From contig NZ_CP019937.1 of NCBI RefSeq assembly GCF_002117445.1, forward strand, positions 1,857,501 to 1,921,500: a stretch of DNA of 64,000 bases, read 5' to 3'. The translations under genes were made by a program, and so were the position numbers. The notes beneath the pieces are model-generated. The model was not told the origin of the DNA, made no database searches, and saw only the letters and a program-made list of their open reading frames with translations. This DNA is from Ketogulonicigenium robustum (GTDB lineage Bacteria > Pseudomonadota > Alphaproteobacteria > Rhodobacterales > Rhodobacteraceae). This document shows, one piece after another, positions 40,588-50,892 of the stretch; the first letter of the stretch is position 1; the number at the start of each line of letters is the position of its first letter.

Positions 40588-41031
40588 TTACACCTCCAAC
40601 AGGGCGTGGCCCTGACGAATGCGGGTTTCGTAATTCGTGAACGCCACCAGTTCCGACAGCGCGACCACCTGCGGCACCGTAAGACCCGCTGCGACCAATG
40701 CGTCGATGTCGGCGCGGGTCGCCTCGCCGGGGGTTTGGGTGATCTTGTCGCAATGGCGCACCATTGCGGCAACCGCACCATCGGCGATGCTATCAGCCGA
40801 TGCGCCAGCGGCGATCTGCGCGGGGATGCCGTCCAGCCCCGCGGCATAGTGCGTAGCCATAGCGCCCTGCCCGATCAGCGTGCACATCCGCGCCGCCAGA
40901 CCCGACCGCAGCGCGGCGGGCAGGCCCAAATCGTCGCGCGGCGCGATGACCGACGCGCGGCAAGCATCGGTGCTGTCGCGAAACGCCGCGCGACCCGCCG
41001 CACCGTCACCTGAAAGCTGTGCTACGCCCAT
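40588..41031 (-). CDS. Carboxymuconolactone decarboxylase (CMD) domain protein
   Basis: A 147-residue, mostly helical protein of the AhpD/CMD fold that lacks a CxxC pair, unlike its neighbour. From memory it resembles the Avi_7170-type CMD family. The ATG at 41031 has AGGAGG 9 bases upstream; an upstream GTG (41040) would leave no room for the ribosome site. It is the first gene of the CMD-AhpD-hyuA-hyuB operon. The role may be as a partner or assembly subunit of the AhpD-like protein, which is inference. Confidence 0.75.
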   Translation of the reverse strand: MGVAQLSGDGAAGRAAFRDSTDACRASVIAPRDDLGLPAALRSGLAARMCTLIGQGAMATHYAAGLDGIPAQIAAGASADSIADGAVAAMVRHCDKITQTPGEATRADIDALVAAGLTVPQVVALSELVAFTNYETRIRQGHALLEV

Positions 41032-41067
41032 ATCCTGCACCCTCCTGAAGGCTTGTCTAGTTATTCG

Positions 41068-41101
41068 TATATTGCATTTATTGGCAGCTTAAATGCCAAT
41101 A
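41068..41101. promoter_or_regulatory. Nested inverted repeats, candidate operator of the CMD-hydantoinase operon
   Basis: TATTGGCA (41079-41086) and TGCCAATA (41094-41101) form a perfect 8-base inverted repeat with a 7-base spacer. TATATTGCATTTA (41068-41080) overlaps its left arm and nearly repeats the same sequence with one base missing. It lies 37-70 bases before the CMD gene, in the region divergent from the LysR gene. Confidence 0.6.
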
Positions 41102-41253
41102 TAAGATTAGTGAAGCGCTATTAAACCCGCGCCTATTGAACGCGCGGCCCGCCCATCGCAGCCCGCCTTTGACTGGATGGCACCGGCAAGATACAGCATA
41201 AGGGCGACCCATCCGGTGCAAGCACACCGGTGCAAACAAGGACATAGACCCAT

Positions 41254-42234
41254 ATGGCAGGTGCACCGCTTTTCGACCTTCGACAGTTGGAGGCTTATGC
41301 CGCCGTCATATCGACCGGCAGCGTCACGGGGGCGGCACGGGTCATCGGCAAGTCGCAGCCCGTCGTCACTCGCCTTGTCCAAGACCTCGAGGCCGAGCTG
41401 GGCTTTGCGCTGTTCGCCCGCCACGGTCGCCGCATTACGCCCACGCAAAACGGCAGCCTGTTCTACCGCGAGGTCGAGCGCCTGCTGGCCGACGCCAGCC
41501 GCACCCGCCAACGCGCAGCCGATTTGGCGCACCGGCAGATTGCCTCGATCGAACTGGCCGCGACGGCCACGATGGCCGCTTCGATCGTCCCCCACGCGCT
41601 GAAGACGCTGCGGGCGCAAGGCTACTCGCCCAAAGAAATCATCCTGCGCAACCAAACCTCCGAGGAAGTCATCCAGTCCGTCGCCGCGCGGCAGGCCGAT
41701 GTCGGCATCGCCAGCCTGCCCCTCGACCACCCCGGCCTCGAGGTGCAGTGGATCGCCGAAGCGTCCTGCGTGTGCGTGCTGCATGAAGACGACCCCCTTG
41801 CCGCCCAAAGCGTGATCGATCTGGCCGCACTGGCGGGGCGGCAACTGATCACGCTGCTCAATCCTTATCGTATCCTTGGGCGCATTTCGGCGGCGCTGGC
41901 GGATATCGATGTCGATGCGGTCATCCGCACCAATTCGTCGACCACCGCGTTGAACATGGTCAGCGCGGGGTTAGGTGTCGCGATACTCGAGCCTGTCTCG
42001 CCGGTCGGGCAGCACTTTGCCCATACCGTGGTGCGCCCACTGTCGGTATCGATCCCGTATTATTGGGGTATCATCACGCCCATCGGTCTGCCGGAATCGC
42101 CCATCGTGCAGCCCTTGGTCGAGGCGCTGATCGCCGCATCCGACATGGGCATGCCTGGCTTTCGCGTGCGCGACCCGCGCGATACCGAAAGCATTCAAAA
42201 GAACATCTTCAACTTTTCCGAAGACACGCTGTAA
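41254..42234 (+). CDS. LysR-family transcriptional regulator
   Basis: A 326-residue regulator with an N-terminal winged helix (FDLRQLEAYAAVISTGSVTG start, then SQPVVTRLVQDLE recognition helix) and a substrate-binding effector domain. It is divergent from the CMD-AhpD-hyuAB operon and convergent with the binding-protein operon, so it probably controls the whole locus in response to the imported compound or a product. AAGGA ribosome site. Confidence 0.9.
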   Translation: MAGAPLFDLRQLEAYAAVISTGSVTGAARVIGKSQPVVTRLVQDLEAELGFALFARHGRRITPTQNGSLFYREVERLLADASRTRQRAADLAHRQIASIELAATATMAASIVPHALKTLRAQGYSPKEIILRNQTSEEVIQSVAARQADVGIASLPLDHPGLEVQWIAEASCVCVLHEDDPLAAQSVIDLAALAGRQLITLLNPYRILGRISAALADIDVDAVIRTNSSTTALNMVSAGLGVAILEPVSPVGQHFAHTVVRPLSVSIPYYWGIITPIGLPESPIVQPLVEALIAASDMGMPGFRVRDPRDTESIQKNIFNFSEDTL

Positions 42235-42246
42235 CGGCATCGCCCC

Positions 42247-42262
42247 GCCCCCCGCAGGGGGC
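42247..42262. terminator. Hairpin between convergent LysR and binding-protein genes
   Basis: GCCCCC (42247-42252) pairs with GGGGGC (42257-42262), loop CGCA. No T-run, so termination is not certain. Confidence 0.45.
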
Positions 42263-42275
42263 AGGGCCGCAACGC

Positions 42276-43775
42276 TTATTCGGCGTCAAAGTCCATCGCG
42301 CGCTTCCAATCGTCGCCGCGGGCATTCCAATGCACATCCGTGCTGGTCGCATAGGTGACGGGCTGCTCGTACAGGAAGACGAACGGCGCCTGCTCGCACA
42401 TCAGCTCGGTCGCTTTGTCATAGGCGGCCTGACGTTCGGCAGGGTCGGTGGTCGCACGGCCTTCATGCAGGTATTCGCTGAATTCGGAATTACCCCAGAA
42501 ATCATAAGGGTTGCCGGCTTCGGCCAGACCCAGCAGACCGTCGGCATCGATGGTCGGCCACGCATAGGACAGCAGCGAAAGACGGCCCACATCATGTGCC
42601 TTGATGTGCTTGTCTTGATAAGCGCCGAAGGACATCTCGACGATGTTCACGTTCAAGCCCACATCCATCAGCATGGACTGCACGGCCTGCGCCACTTCTT
42701 CGCCCTGCAGATAGGTTCCGACCGGCACTTCCAGTTCGATCGGCTGCGACAGGTCGACGCCCGAGGCCGCCAGCAGTTCGATCGCCTTTTCGGGGTCGTA
42801 CGGATAGGGCTGCAGGTCGGGGTTGTAGCCGAAGTATTGCGAGGTCAGAATTTGGCAGTTTGCCACATTGGCCATGCCTTCGAACAGCGCATCGGTGATC
42901 GCTTCCTTGTCGACCGCATAGTTCAGCGCCTGACGCAGCTCGAGGCTGTCCATCGGCGGCTTCTCGGTGTTGATCTTCAAGAAGGTCGTGCGCGTGGCGG
43001 GCACGGAACCGGCGACCAGATTGGCCTCGGCGTCAAGGCTTGCCACCTCGGACACGGGAATCTTGTCGGCAAAGTCGACCTCGCCCGCACGCAGGGCGGC
43101 CACGCGGGCGGCATCCTCGGGAATGATCTTGATCTCGACGCGGTCGAATTGCGGCGCGGGGCCCCAGTAATCGGGATTCGCGGTCAGCGTGATGCTGCTG
43201 CCCGGCACGCGGTCGGACATGACGTAGGGCCCGCCCGAGGTGGTTTCCAACGCGGGATTCACATCGCTCATCCATTGCGGAGGCAACAGGAAGAACATCG
43301 ACAGCTGATCGGCCAGCGCGGGGTAAGGCGTGCCGGTTTTGAATTCGACCGTCTGCGCGTCGATAACATTTACCTCGGTGATATTGCCGAACCAGCTGGC
43401 AATGCGCGAGTTCAACTCGGGGTTGGTCACACGCTCGACGTTGGCCTTCACGGCGGCGGCGTCCAGCGCCTCGCCGTTGATGAACTTGGCGGCGGGGTTC
43501 AGGTGGAACAGCCATGTGTGATCGTCCACCGCTTCCCAGCTTTCAGCCGCGTTAGCGTGCAGCGCCATGTCGGGGCCGCGCCAGACCAGCGACGGATAGA
43601 TGTGGCTAGCGATGCTAAGGTCGGTGCCGATCGACGCCGTCATATGCGGGTCAAGCGTCGTGACATCGCCCGACAGGGCCATAACCAGTGTCCGCCCCTC
43701 TTGCGCGCTGGCGGGCAGCGCAAAGGCGGCGGCAATGGCAAGCGCTGACAGGGTCGTTTTCCAATGATAAGACAT
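42276..43775 (-). CDS. Peptide/nickel-type ABC transporter substrate-binding protein (SBP_bac_5)
   Basis: A 499-residue periplasmic protein with a Sec signal peptide (ALAIAAAFALPASAQ). The family marks TLDPHMTASIGT near the N-terminus and the LRQALNYAVDKEAI region are present. It would deliver a peptide-like ligand to the DppBCDF-type transporter encoded on the other strand at 46.4-50 kb. GGAGGTAAC ribosome site precedes the ATG at 43775. It is second in an operon with an alpha/beta hydrolase, 35 bases downstream of it. Confidence 0.9.
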   Translation of the reverse strand: MSYHWKTTLSALAIAAAFALPASAQEGRTLVMALSGDVTTLDPHMTASIGTDLSIASHIYPSLVWRGPDMALHANAAESWEAVDDHTWLFHLNPAAKFINGEALDAAAVKANVERVTNPELNSRIASWFGNITEVNVIDAQTVEFKTGTPYPALADQLSMFFLLPPQWMSDVNPALETTSGGPYVMSDRVPGSSITLTANPDYWGPAPQFDRVEIKIIPEDAARVAALRAGEVDFADKIPVSEVASLDAEANLVAGSVPATRTTFLKINTEKPPMDSLELRQALNYAVDKEAITDALFEGMANVANCQILTSQYFGYNPDLQPYPYDPEKAIELLAASGVDLSQPIELEVPVGTYLQGEEVAQAVQSMLMDVGLNVNIVEMSFGAYQDKHIKAHDVGRLSLLSYAWPTIDADGLLGLAEAGNPYDFWGNSEFSEYLHEGRATTDPAERQAAYDKATELMCEQAPFVFLYEQPVTYATSTDVHWNARGDDWKRAMDFDAE

Positions 43776-43810
43776 GTTACCTCCGTGAACCGGGCGCACC
43801 CGGGGTGGTT

Positions 43811-44665
43811 TTATTGAGCAAGAAACGCCCGCACGGCGGGCATTACGACTTCGGGGGCCTGCACGTGGACGCTGTGGTTTGCGCCCGGCACGACCAACAG
43901 GGTCGCATTGGGAATCTTTTCGGCCATCAGGCGCGACTGCGAGGCCGGGCAGATCCAGTCGTCTTCACCGACACAGATAAAGGTCGGGGCAGTGATTTCG
44001 TGCAGGCGTTCGCGCACATCATAGGCCAACCACTGGTCATCCTCATAGAGGTCGTTGTGCGCCTGCAGGTGCACGGGCATATCCCGCGTGCGTTCAAACG
44101 CGGCTTGCGCGTCGAACTTTGCCGGATCGTCGGCATAAAGCGGCTGCATCGCCAGCCATAGCAGGCGGAATTCCAGATCGCTTTCCACGCGGTTCGAGAA
44201 CAGCTTCTCGATCATCGCGGGGGTCAAGCTGGGCACCAGATGCGCGCGCGATTTCATAATCTCGATCGCTTCGGCTTCCATATGGTAGCTGGGTGCGGTG
44301 CCGCGCAGGACCAGCTTGGAATAGCTGCCGGGGTGGCGCAGCGCATAAGTCAGCGCGATAAACCCGCCGAACGACCCCCCGATGACGATGCATTGATCAT
44401 CACCGCAAAAATGCTTGCGCAGCGTTTCAACGTCGTCGGCCAGTTGGTTGAAGGTGAAGGGCAGCGTATCCGTGGTCTTGCCATGCCCGCGCTGGTCATA
44501 GCTGATGACGCGATAAGTATCCGACAGGGCCGCACCCCACGAACGGAAGTCGTTCGCCAACTCGCCAGCGCCACGGCCGCCATGAAGCGTGAAAATCGTC
44601 GGAGCGTTTTCAGGGCCTGCAACTTCGTAATTAAATGTGACTCCATCCAGCGTAACCGAGGGCAT
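43811..44665 (-). CDS. Alpha/beta-hydrolase
   Basis: A 284-residue cytosolic hydrolase resembling proline iminopeptidases and carboxylesterases. The oxyanion loop LHGGRG (27-32), the nucleophile elbow GGSFGG with Ser98, the acid in CVGEDDWICP and the base in GANHSVH are visible. It could cleave an ester, lactone or amide of the imported substrate. It heads an operon with the binding protein, divergent from the monooxygenase. AAGGAA site 8 bases before the start. Confidence 0.85.
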   Translation of the reverse strand: MPSVTLDGVTFNYEVAGPENAPTIFTLHGGRGAGELANDFRSWGAALSDTYRVISYDQRGHGKTTDTLPFTFNQLADDVETLRKHFCGDDQCIVIGGSFGGFIALTYALRHPGSYSKLVLRGTAPSYHMEAEAIEIMKSRAHLVPSLTPAMIEKLFSNRVESDLEFRLLWLAMQPLYADDPAKFDAQAAFERTRDMPVHLQAHNDLYEDDQWLAYDVRERLHEITAPTFICVGEDDWICPASQSRLMAEKIPNATLLVVPGANHSVHVQAPEVVMPAVRAFLAQ

Positions 44666-44894
44666 GAGCAGATTCCTTTTTGTTTGTTCTAATCGTGATG
44701 CGAATTTGAAATCTTTGCAAAGTCAATTTTCACATAAGCAGAGAGGATTCTTGCCGTTGTAGGCCCTTGCGATAGCATGGGCGTACTTTCTGCTCATTAA
44801 ATTCTCATTTGCGATCTGTGTGGCTGTTGAATTCACTTTTCACATTGAATACGCCAAACAGACCTATAGCCTGACCCACGAAACGGGGACGAAT
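44666..44894. promoter_or_regulatory. Divergent promoter region between hydrolase and monooxygenase operons
   Basis: About 230 bases, clearly more AT-rich than the surroundings. The string TTTTCACAT occurs twice (about 44732 and 44837). It must hold promoters for both transcripts; I cannot fix the -10/-35 boxes. Confidence 0.45.
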
Positions 44895-46331
44895 ATGACC
44901 GACACCTCACTTCAGGCGCTAGAAGCGCGCCTTGCCGAAGATCTCGACCGGCTGTGCTTTACCGGCAAGGACTGGGTGCCCCGCACAACGGTGGGCGACC
45001 AGCCTGTGCGCGATGTTGTGGTGATCGGCGCGGGCATGTGCGGGCTGGTGACATCGGTGGCGCTGCGCAAGCACGGCATTCTAAACCATATCGTCTATGA
45101 CAAGGCCCCCGCAGGGCTGGAAGGTCCGTGGCTGACGATCGCCCGCATGGAAACGCTGCGCTCGCCCAAACAGCTGACGGGCCCGGCCTATGGCCTGCCC
45201 TCGCTGACCTTCCGCGCGTGGTACGAGGCCAGCCATGGTACCGCTGCGTGGAACGCGTTGGACAAGATCGTCGTCGCTGACTGGATGGCCTATCTGATCT
45301 GGTATCGCCGCGTGATGGACGTGCCCGTGGTTAATGGGGCCGAGATGACCGGCCTGCGCAACGGCCCCGATGGGCTGATCGCATTGGAAATGGTTATCGA
45401 CGGGCAGCCCGAACGTGTCCTGACGCGCAAGCTAGTGCTGGCCACTGGCCGCGACGGGCTCGGTGGGCCGTTCCTGCCCGCCGCCGCGCAAGCCCTGCCC
45501 GCCCATCTGCGCGCCCACTCGGCCGACATCATCGATTTCACCGCGCTGGAAGGCAAAGTCGTCGGCGTCGTCGGCGCGGGCGCCTCTGCAATGGATAACG
45601 CCGCAACCGCGCTGGAAACCGGTGCCGCTGCTGTCCACATGTTTATCCGCCGCCCTGATATTCCCCGCCTGAACAAGGGCATGGGCATAGGCAGCCCCGG
45701 CATGACGCACGGCTATGCGGCGCTGGACGATACGTGGAAATGGGCGATCCAACACCATATCAACGCGGCGCAAACGCCGCCGCCGCGCGCCTCGACCCTG
45801 CGCGTATCGCGGCACGAAAACGCGTTTTTCCATCTTGCCTCGCCGCTGAACAGCATCACGCGTGTGGGTGATCAACTGCAGGTCACCACGCCCAAGGGGC
45901 AGTATCTGCTGGACTACATGATCTTTGCCACCGGCTTTATGGTCGATTTCGCGCAGCGCCCCGAATTGGCCGCGATTACACCGCATATCAAACTATGGCG
46001 CGACGAACGCCTGTCCGCCGACCTGCGCGACGATGCGCTGGCGTTTTCACCCGACCTCGGGCCGGGGTTCGAGCTGCAAGAGAAAGAGCCGGGCACCTGC
46101 CCGATGCTGAACAGCATCCTCAGCTTCAACTTCCCCTCGACCCTTAGCCATGGCAAACTGTCGGGCGACATTCCAGCCGTCAGCGAGGGGGCCGACCGCA
46201 TGGTGCGCGGCATCGTCAGCAGCCTGTTTACCGCCGACATCGATCAGCACTGGCAAAGCCTGGTCGACTACGATGTGCCCGAACTGCTGGGCGACGAATG
46301 GCAAGACGCCGATGCCGAGGGCAGCGCATGA
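44895..46331 (+). CDS. FAD-dependent monooxygenase, FMO/N-hydroxylase-like
   Basis: A 478-residue flavoprotein from the ATG at 44895. The FAD dinucleotide motif VVVIGAGMCG is at 41-50, the NADPH motif VVGVVGAGAS at 222-231, and an ATGF turn (FATGFMVD) lies in the C-terminal third. This order matches class B flavoprotein monooxygenases: FMOs, Baeyer-Villiger enzymes, and SidA-type N-hydroxylases. The exact FMO fingerprint FxGxxxHxxxF is not seen, so N- or Baeyer-Villiger oxidation cannot be decided. First gene of an operon with the Dpp-type transporter, 25 bases before dppB. Confidence 0.8.
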   Translation: MTDTSLQALEARLAEDLDRLCFTGKDWVPRTTVGDQPVRDVVVIGAGMCGLVTSVALRKHGILNHIVYDKAPAGLEGPWLTIARMETLRSPKQLTGPAYGLPSLTFRAWYEASHGTAAWNALDKIVVADWMAYLIWYRRVMDVPVVNGAEMTGLRNGPDGLIALEMVIDGQPERVLTRKLVLATGRDGLGGPFLPAAAQALPAHLRAHSADIIDFTALEGKVVGVVGAGASAMDNAATALETGAAAVHMFIRRPDIPRLNKGMGIGSPGMTHGYAALDDTWKWAIQHHINAAQTPPPRASTLRVSRHENAFFHLASPLNSITRVGDQLQVTTPKGQYLLDYMIFATGFMVDFAQRPELAAITPHIKLWRDERLSADLRDDALAFSPDLGPGFELQEKEPGTCPMLNSILSFNFPSTLSHGKLSGDIPAVSEGADRMVRGIVSSLFTADIDQHWQSLVDYDVPELLGDEWQDADAEGSA

Positions 46332-46356
46332 GCCGCAACCAAACACGAGGGCTGAG

Positions 46357-47280
46357 ATGAGCCGCTATCTTCTGCGCCGCTTGGCCGAGGCTGTCATTTC
46401 GATCTGGGGCGTGCTGACGATTGTGTTTTTCGTTGGCCGCCTTCTGGGCGACCCCGTGTCGCTGCTGGTGCCCATTGGGGCATCTACCGCCGATATGGAC
46501 CGTCTTCGCGCGGGCCTTGGGCTGGATCTGCCGCTGTGGCAACAATACCTGACCTATATGGGCCAAGTGCTGAAGGGTGACTTCGGCACGTCTTTCGTCT
46601 TCAACCAGCCCGCCATGCAAGTGGTGCTGGAACGCATGCCTGCCACGATTGAACTGGCGATGACGGCGCTGGCCATCGGCATAGTCATCGGCGGCACGGC
46701 GGGCATCATCGCCGCGCTGAACAAGGGCCGTTGGCCCGAAACGCTGGTGCTGGGCTTTGCTATGATCGGCCAAGCGACCCCCACATTCTGGCTGGGGATC
46801 ATGTTGATCCTGTTCTTTGCCGTGCAACTGGGCTGGGTGCCCACGGGCGGTTACGGCACAGTCCAACACCTGCTTCTGCCCGCCTGCACCGTGGCAATCT
46901 TCATCTCGGCCTCGATCGCGCGGCTGCTGCGCTCGTCCATGCTGGACACCCTGCGCGAGGATTACGTCCGCACCGCTAAGGCCAAGGGATTGATGCCACG
47001 CACGATTTTGCTGTGGCATACCCTGCGCAACGCCCTCATCCCCGTCATCACCATGATCGGTATTCTGGTGGGCGAGCTGCTGGGCGGCGCGGTTGTGACG
47101 GAAACCGTGTTTGCATGGCCCGGCGTCGGCCGGCTGATCTATCAGGCCATCGACCAGAAAGACTTCCCCGTTATTCAGGCGGGCGTGGTTTTGGTCGCCA
47201 CTATCTTTGTCCTCGCCAACTTTCTGGTCGACCTGCTGTATGCCGTGCTTGACCCCCGCATCAAAGAGGGTCGCGCATGA
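46357..47280 (+). CDS. ABC transporter permease, DppB type
   Basis: A 307-residue inner-membrane permease with six helices. The N-terminal MSRYLLRRLAEAV and the EAA loop EDYVRTAKAKGLMPRTILLW are typical of the peptide/opine/nickel family. The start at 46357 lies after the monooxygenase stop with a GAGG site; an in-frame upstream extension lies within the monooxygenase gene. It overlaps the next gene by 4 bases. Confidence 0.93.
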   Translation: MSRYLLRRLAEAVISIWGVLTIVFFVGRLLGDPVSLLVPIGASTADMDRLRAGLGLDLPLWQQYLTYMGQVLKGDFGTSFVFNQPAMQVVLERMPATIELAMTALAIGIVIGGTAGIIAALNKGRWPETLVLGFAMIGQATPTFWLGIMLILFFAVQLGWVPTGGYGTVQHLLLPACTVAIFISASIARLLRSSMLDTLREDYVRTAKAKGLMPRTILLWHTLRNALIPVITMIGILVGELLGGAVVTETVFAWPGVGRLIYQAIDQKDFPVIQAGVVLVATIFVLANFLVDLLYAVLDPRIKEGRA

Positions 47281-48124
47281 AAAAGTTCCTGTCGTCCCTG
47301 CTACGCAGTAAAGGCGGGTTGATCGGCGCGATCATTCTGCTGGTGCTGGTGGCCATTGCGCTGTCGGCCCCGCTGTTCGATCTGCCCAGCCCCATCCGCA
47401 GCGACCTGCGCGCCCGCCTTGTCGGGCCGACGTGGACGGGGCTGTTCAGCCCCGGCGCGCACCCCTTCGGCACAGACCCCAACGGCCGTGACATCTTGTC
47501 CCGAGTCATCTACGGCGCACGGATCTCGCTGTCGATCGCGCTGGCGGCGGTACTGCTGGGCGCCGTGATTGGCGTCACGCTGGGGATCATCGCCGGCTTT
47601 GTCGGCGGCTGGGTCGATGCGGTGCTGATGCGCCTTGTCGATATGCAGCTGGCCTTCCCGCTGGTGCTGTTCGCTTTGCTGGTTGTCGCGGCCCTTGGGC
47701 CAAGCCTGACGAACCTCATCATCGTGCTGGGGATCACCAGTTGGACGCAATACGCCCGTATCGTGCGCGGCCAAGTGCTGGCCCTGCGCGAGCGTGAATT
47801 CGTCCTGTCCGCCCGCGCGGCGGGTACCGGTGCCTTCCGCATCATGGCGCGCCATATTCTGCCGAACGTCGTCACGCCCGTGCTGGTGGTCGGCACGCTG
47901 GAACTGGCGCGGATCATTGTGATGGATGCGGCGCTGTCGTTCCTTGGACTTGGTGTGCAGCCCCCAACCCCCAGCTGGGGCCGGATGCTGGCCGACGGGC
48001 GCGTCTACATCACTTCGGCATGGTGGGTCGTGACGTTCCCCGGCATCGCCATCGCCCTTACCGTCCTCAGCGTGAACCTGCTGGGCGACTGGCTGCGTGA
48101 CTACTTTGACCCGCGGGGTGCAAA

Positions 48125-48128
<4 letters not shown>
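47277..48128 (+). CDS. ABC transporter permease, DppC type
   Basis: A 283-residue permease partner of the upstream gene. HPFGTDPNGRDILSRVIYG near the N-terminus and the EAA loop REFVLSARAAGTGAFRIM are family marks. It overlaps both neighbours by 4 bases (ATGA), so the four transporter genes are translationally coupled. Confidence 0.93.
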
Positions 48129-49134
<1,006 letters not shown>

Positions 49135-49138
<4 letters not shown>

Positions 49139-50016
49139 CCGAACCGCTGCTTTCCGTCAAAAACCTGTCGAAAACCTATCGCGGCCCCGGCGGGAAAGAG
49201 GTGTTGGCCGTGCGCGGCGTCAGCTTCGATCTGGCCCCAAGGGAGATCCTCGGGCTGGTCGGCGAATCCGGTTCGGGAAAAAGCACTACTGGTCGCCTTG
49301 TGCTGCGGCTGGAAGATGCCACCAGCGGCGAGATCACCTTTAACGGCCAGCGCATCGACCAGTTGGCCCAGCGGCAAATGCGCCCGATCCGCCGCGACAT
49401 GCAGGTGGTTTTCCAAGACCCCTATGCCGCGCTGAACCCACGCATGACCGTCGGCAAATTCGTGGCAGAACCGCTGGAAATCCACGGCCTAACCCATGGG
49501 CGGGGCGAGACGCGCGACCGCGTGGCCGCGCTGTTCAAGCAGGTCGGCCTCGACCCCAGCTTCATGGATCGCTACCCGCATGAATTTTCGGGCGGTCAGC
49601 GTCAGCGCATCAACATCGCCCGCGCCATCGGCATCAACCCCAAGTTGATCGTCGCGGACGAGCCGATCACCGCGCTGGACGTGTCGATTCAAGCGCAGAT
49701 CGTGAACCTGTTTTCCGACCTGCAGGAAGAACTCGGGCTGGCCTATCTGTTCGTCGCGCATGATCTGGCGATGGTGCGCTTCCTGTGCCACCGCGTCGCG
49801 GTGATGCTGCGTGGCCGGATCGTCGAAATCGCCCCGACCGAGGCGCTGTTCGAAAACGCCCAACACCCCTACACGCGGGCGCTGATCTCGGCCATTCCGA
49901 TCCCCGACCCCGCGCGGGAACGCGCACGCAAGGCGCAGGTCTACACCCCCACCCCCGAGGCGCTAGAGGGGGAACTGCGCGAGGTTTCCCCCGGCCATTT
50001 TGTGCTGCAGGGCTAA
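49135..50016 (+). CDS. ABC transporter ATPase, DppF type
   Basis: A 293-residue ATPase: Walker A GESGSGKST, signature FSGGQRQRINIARA, Walker B KLIVADEPITALD, and the tail HPYTRALISAIP. It is slightly shorter than usual (about 320). The gene closes the monooxygenase-dppBCDF operon; a hairpin follows 30 bases later. Confidence 0.93.
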
Positions 50017-50048
50017 ATCGCCATCAAACTGTCATCTGGCAGGCATAA

Positions 50049-50071
50049 GGCGGGGGGATTCTTTCCCCGCC
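50049..50071 (+). terminator. Hairpin after the Dpp-type operon
   Basis: GGCGGGG (50049-50055) pairs with CCCCGCC (50065-50071). It is followed by AAAAA, not T, on the plus strand, so it may instead protect the upstream mRNA or act in the IMPase leader. Confidence 0.45.
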
Positions 50072-50085
50072 AAAAAGCACCTGAG

Positions 50086-50892
50086 ATGACTGAGCAATTC
50101 CACCCCTCGCCCCGCCTTGCCGCCATGATCGCCGCCGCCCACGCGGGCGGTGCCGTCGCACGCGACGGCCTGCGCCACCGCAACGCCGCCGAGGTGGTTC
50201 ACAAGCGTCCGCGCGACTACCAGACCGAGGTCGACGTCGCCGTTGAACGCGTGATCGTCGCCGCCCTTGCCCCCCACTTCCCAGACCACGCCATCGGTGG
50301 CGAGGAAGGCGCCGACGACCGCGAAGGCCGCGGCGCGGGCGAGCTGGTGATCGACCCCATCGACGGAACGACCAATTTCATGTGGGGCATGCCGCATTTC
50401 GGTGTGGTGATCTCGTTGGTCGAGGCAGGAGAGGTCGTCGCAGGCGTTGTCTACGACCCCATGCTGGACGAAACCTTTTGCGCCGAAGCGGGTCAAGGTG
50501 CTTGGCTGAACGGCACCCGCCTGCGCCTGACGGCCAGCACCGACGCCGTAAATGCCGTCTTTGGCGCAGGACTACCCATTCCGGGCCAAGTCCAATCGGT
50601 GTCCGAGGACACCTACCACAGCGCCCTGCGCCGCCTGATGGACACCAGCGCCGGTGTGCGACGGCTGGGCTCGTCCGCGCTGTCGACCGCTTGGGTCGCG
50701 GCTGGGCGTCTGGACGGTTTCTTCGAGGATATGCTGTCGCTGCACGATTACGGCGCATCCATGCTGATCGTGCGCGAGGCTGGCGGCTTGGTCACCGACC
50801 TGCGGGGCGGCCCTGTCACCAACCCCGGCGCCATTTTGGCCGCGCGCCCCGGCCTGCATGACTGGCTGCTGGCCGGGTTCGCTGCGGGTTGA
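50086..50892 (+). CDS. Inositol monophosphatase-family phosphatase
   Basis: A 268-residue Mg-dependent phosphatase. Metal-site motifs are GGEEGAD, the hallmark DPIDGTTNF, and HDYGASMLIVREAGG; in the last the usual Trp-Asp is His-Asp but the metal-binding Asp is kept. Members act on inositol phosphates, PAP, histidinol phosphate or other sugar phosphates. Next to a glycerophosphodiester import locus, a role in dephosphorylating a product is plausible but not shown. Its stop codon abuts the stop of the SorC gene with no gap. Confidence 0.85.
   Translation: MTEQFHPSPRLAAMIAAAHAGGAVARDGLRHRNAAEVVHKRPRDYQTEVDVAVERVIVAALAPHFPDHAIGGEEGADDREGRGAGELVIDPIDGTTNFMWGMPHFGVVISLVEAGEVVAGVVYDPMLDETFCAEAGQGAWLNGTRLRLTASTDAVNAVFGAGLPIPGQVQSVSEDTYHSALRRLMDTSAGVRRLGSSALSTAWVAAGRLDGFFEDMLSLHDYGASMLIVREAGGLVTDLRGGPVTNPGAILAARPGLHDWLLAGFAAG

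Noticed and set aside
42063-43748. A 561-codon open frame opposite the peptide-type binding protein
   Set aside because: Antisense shadow; the minus-strand gene has a signal peptide, a strong ribosome site and family motifs.
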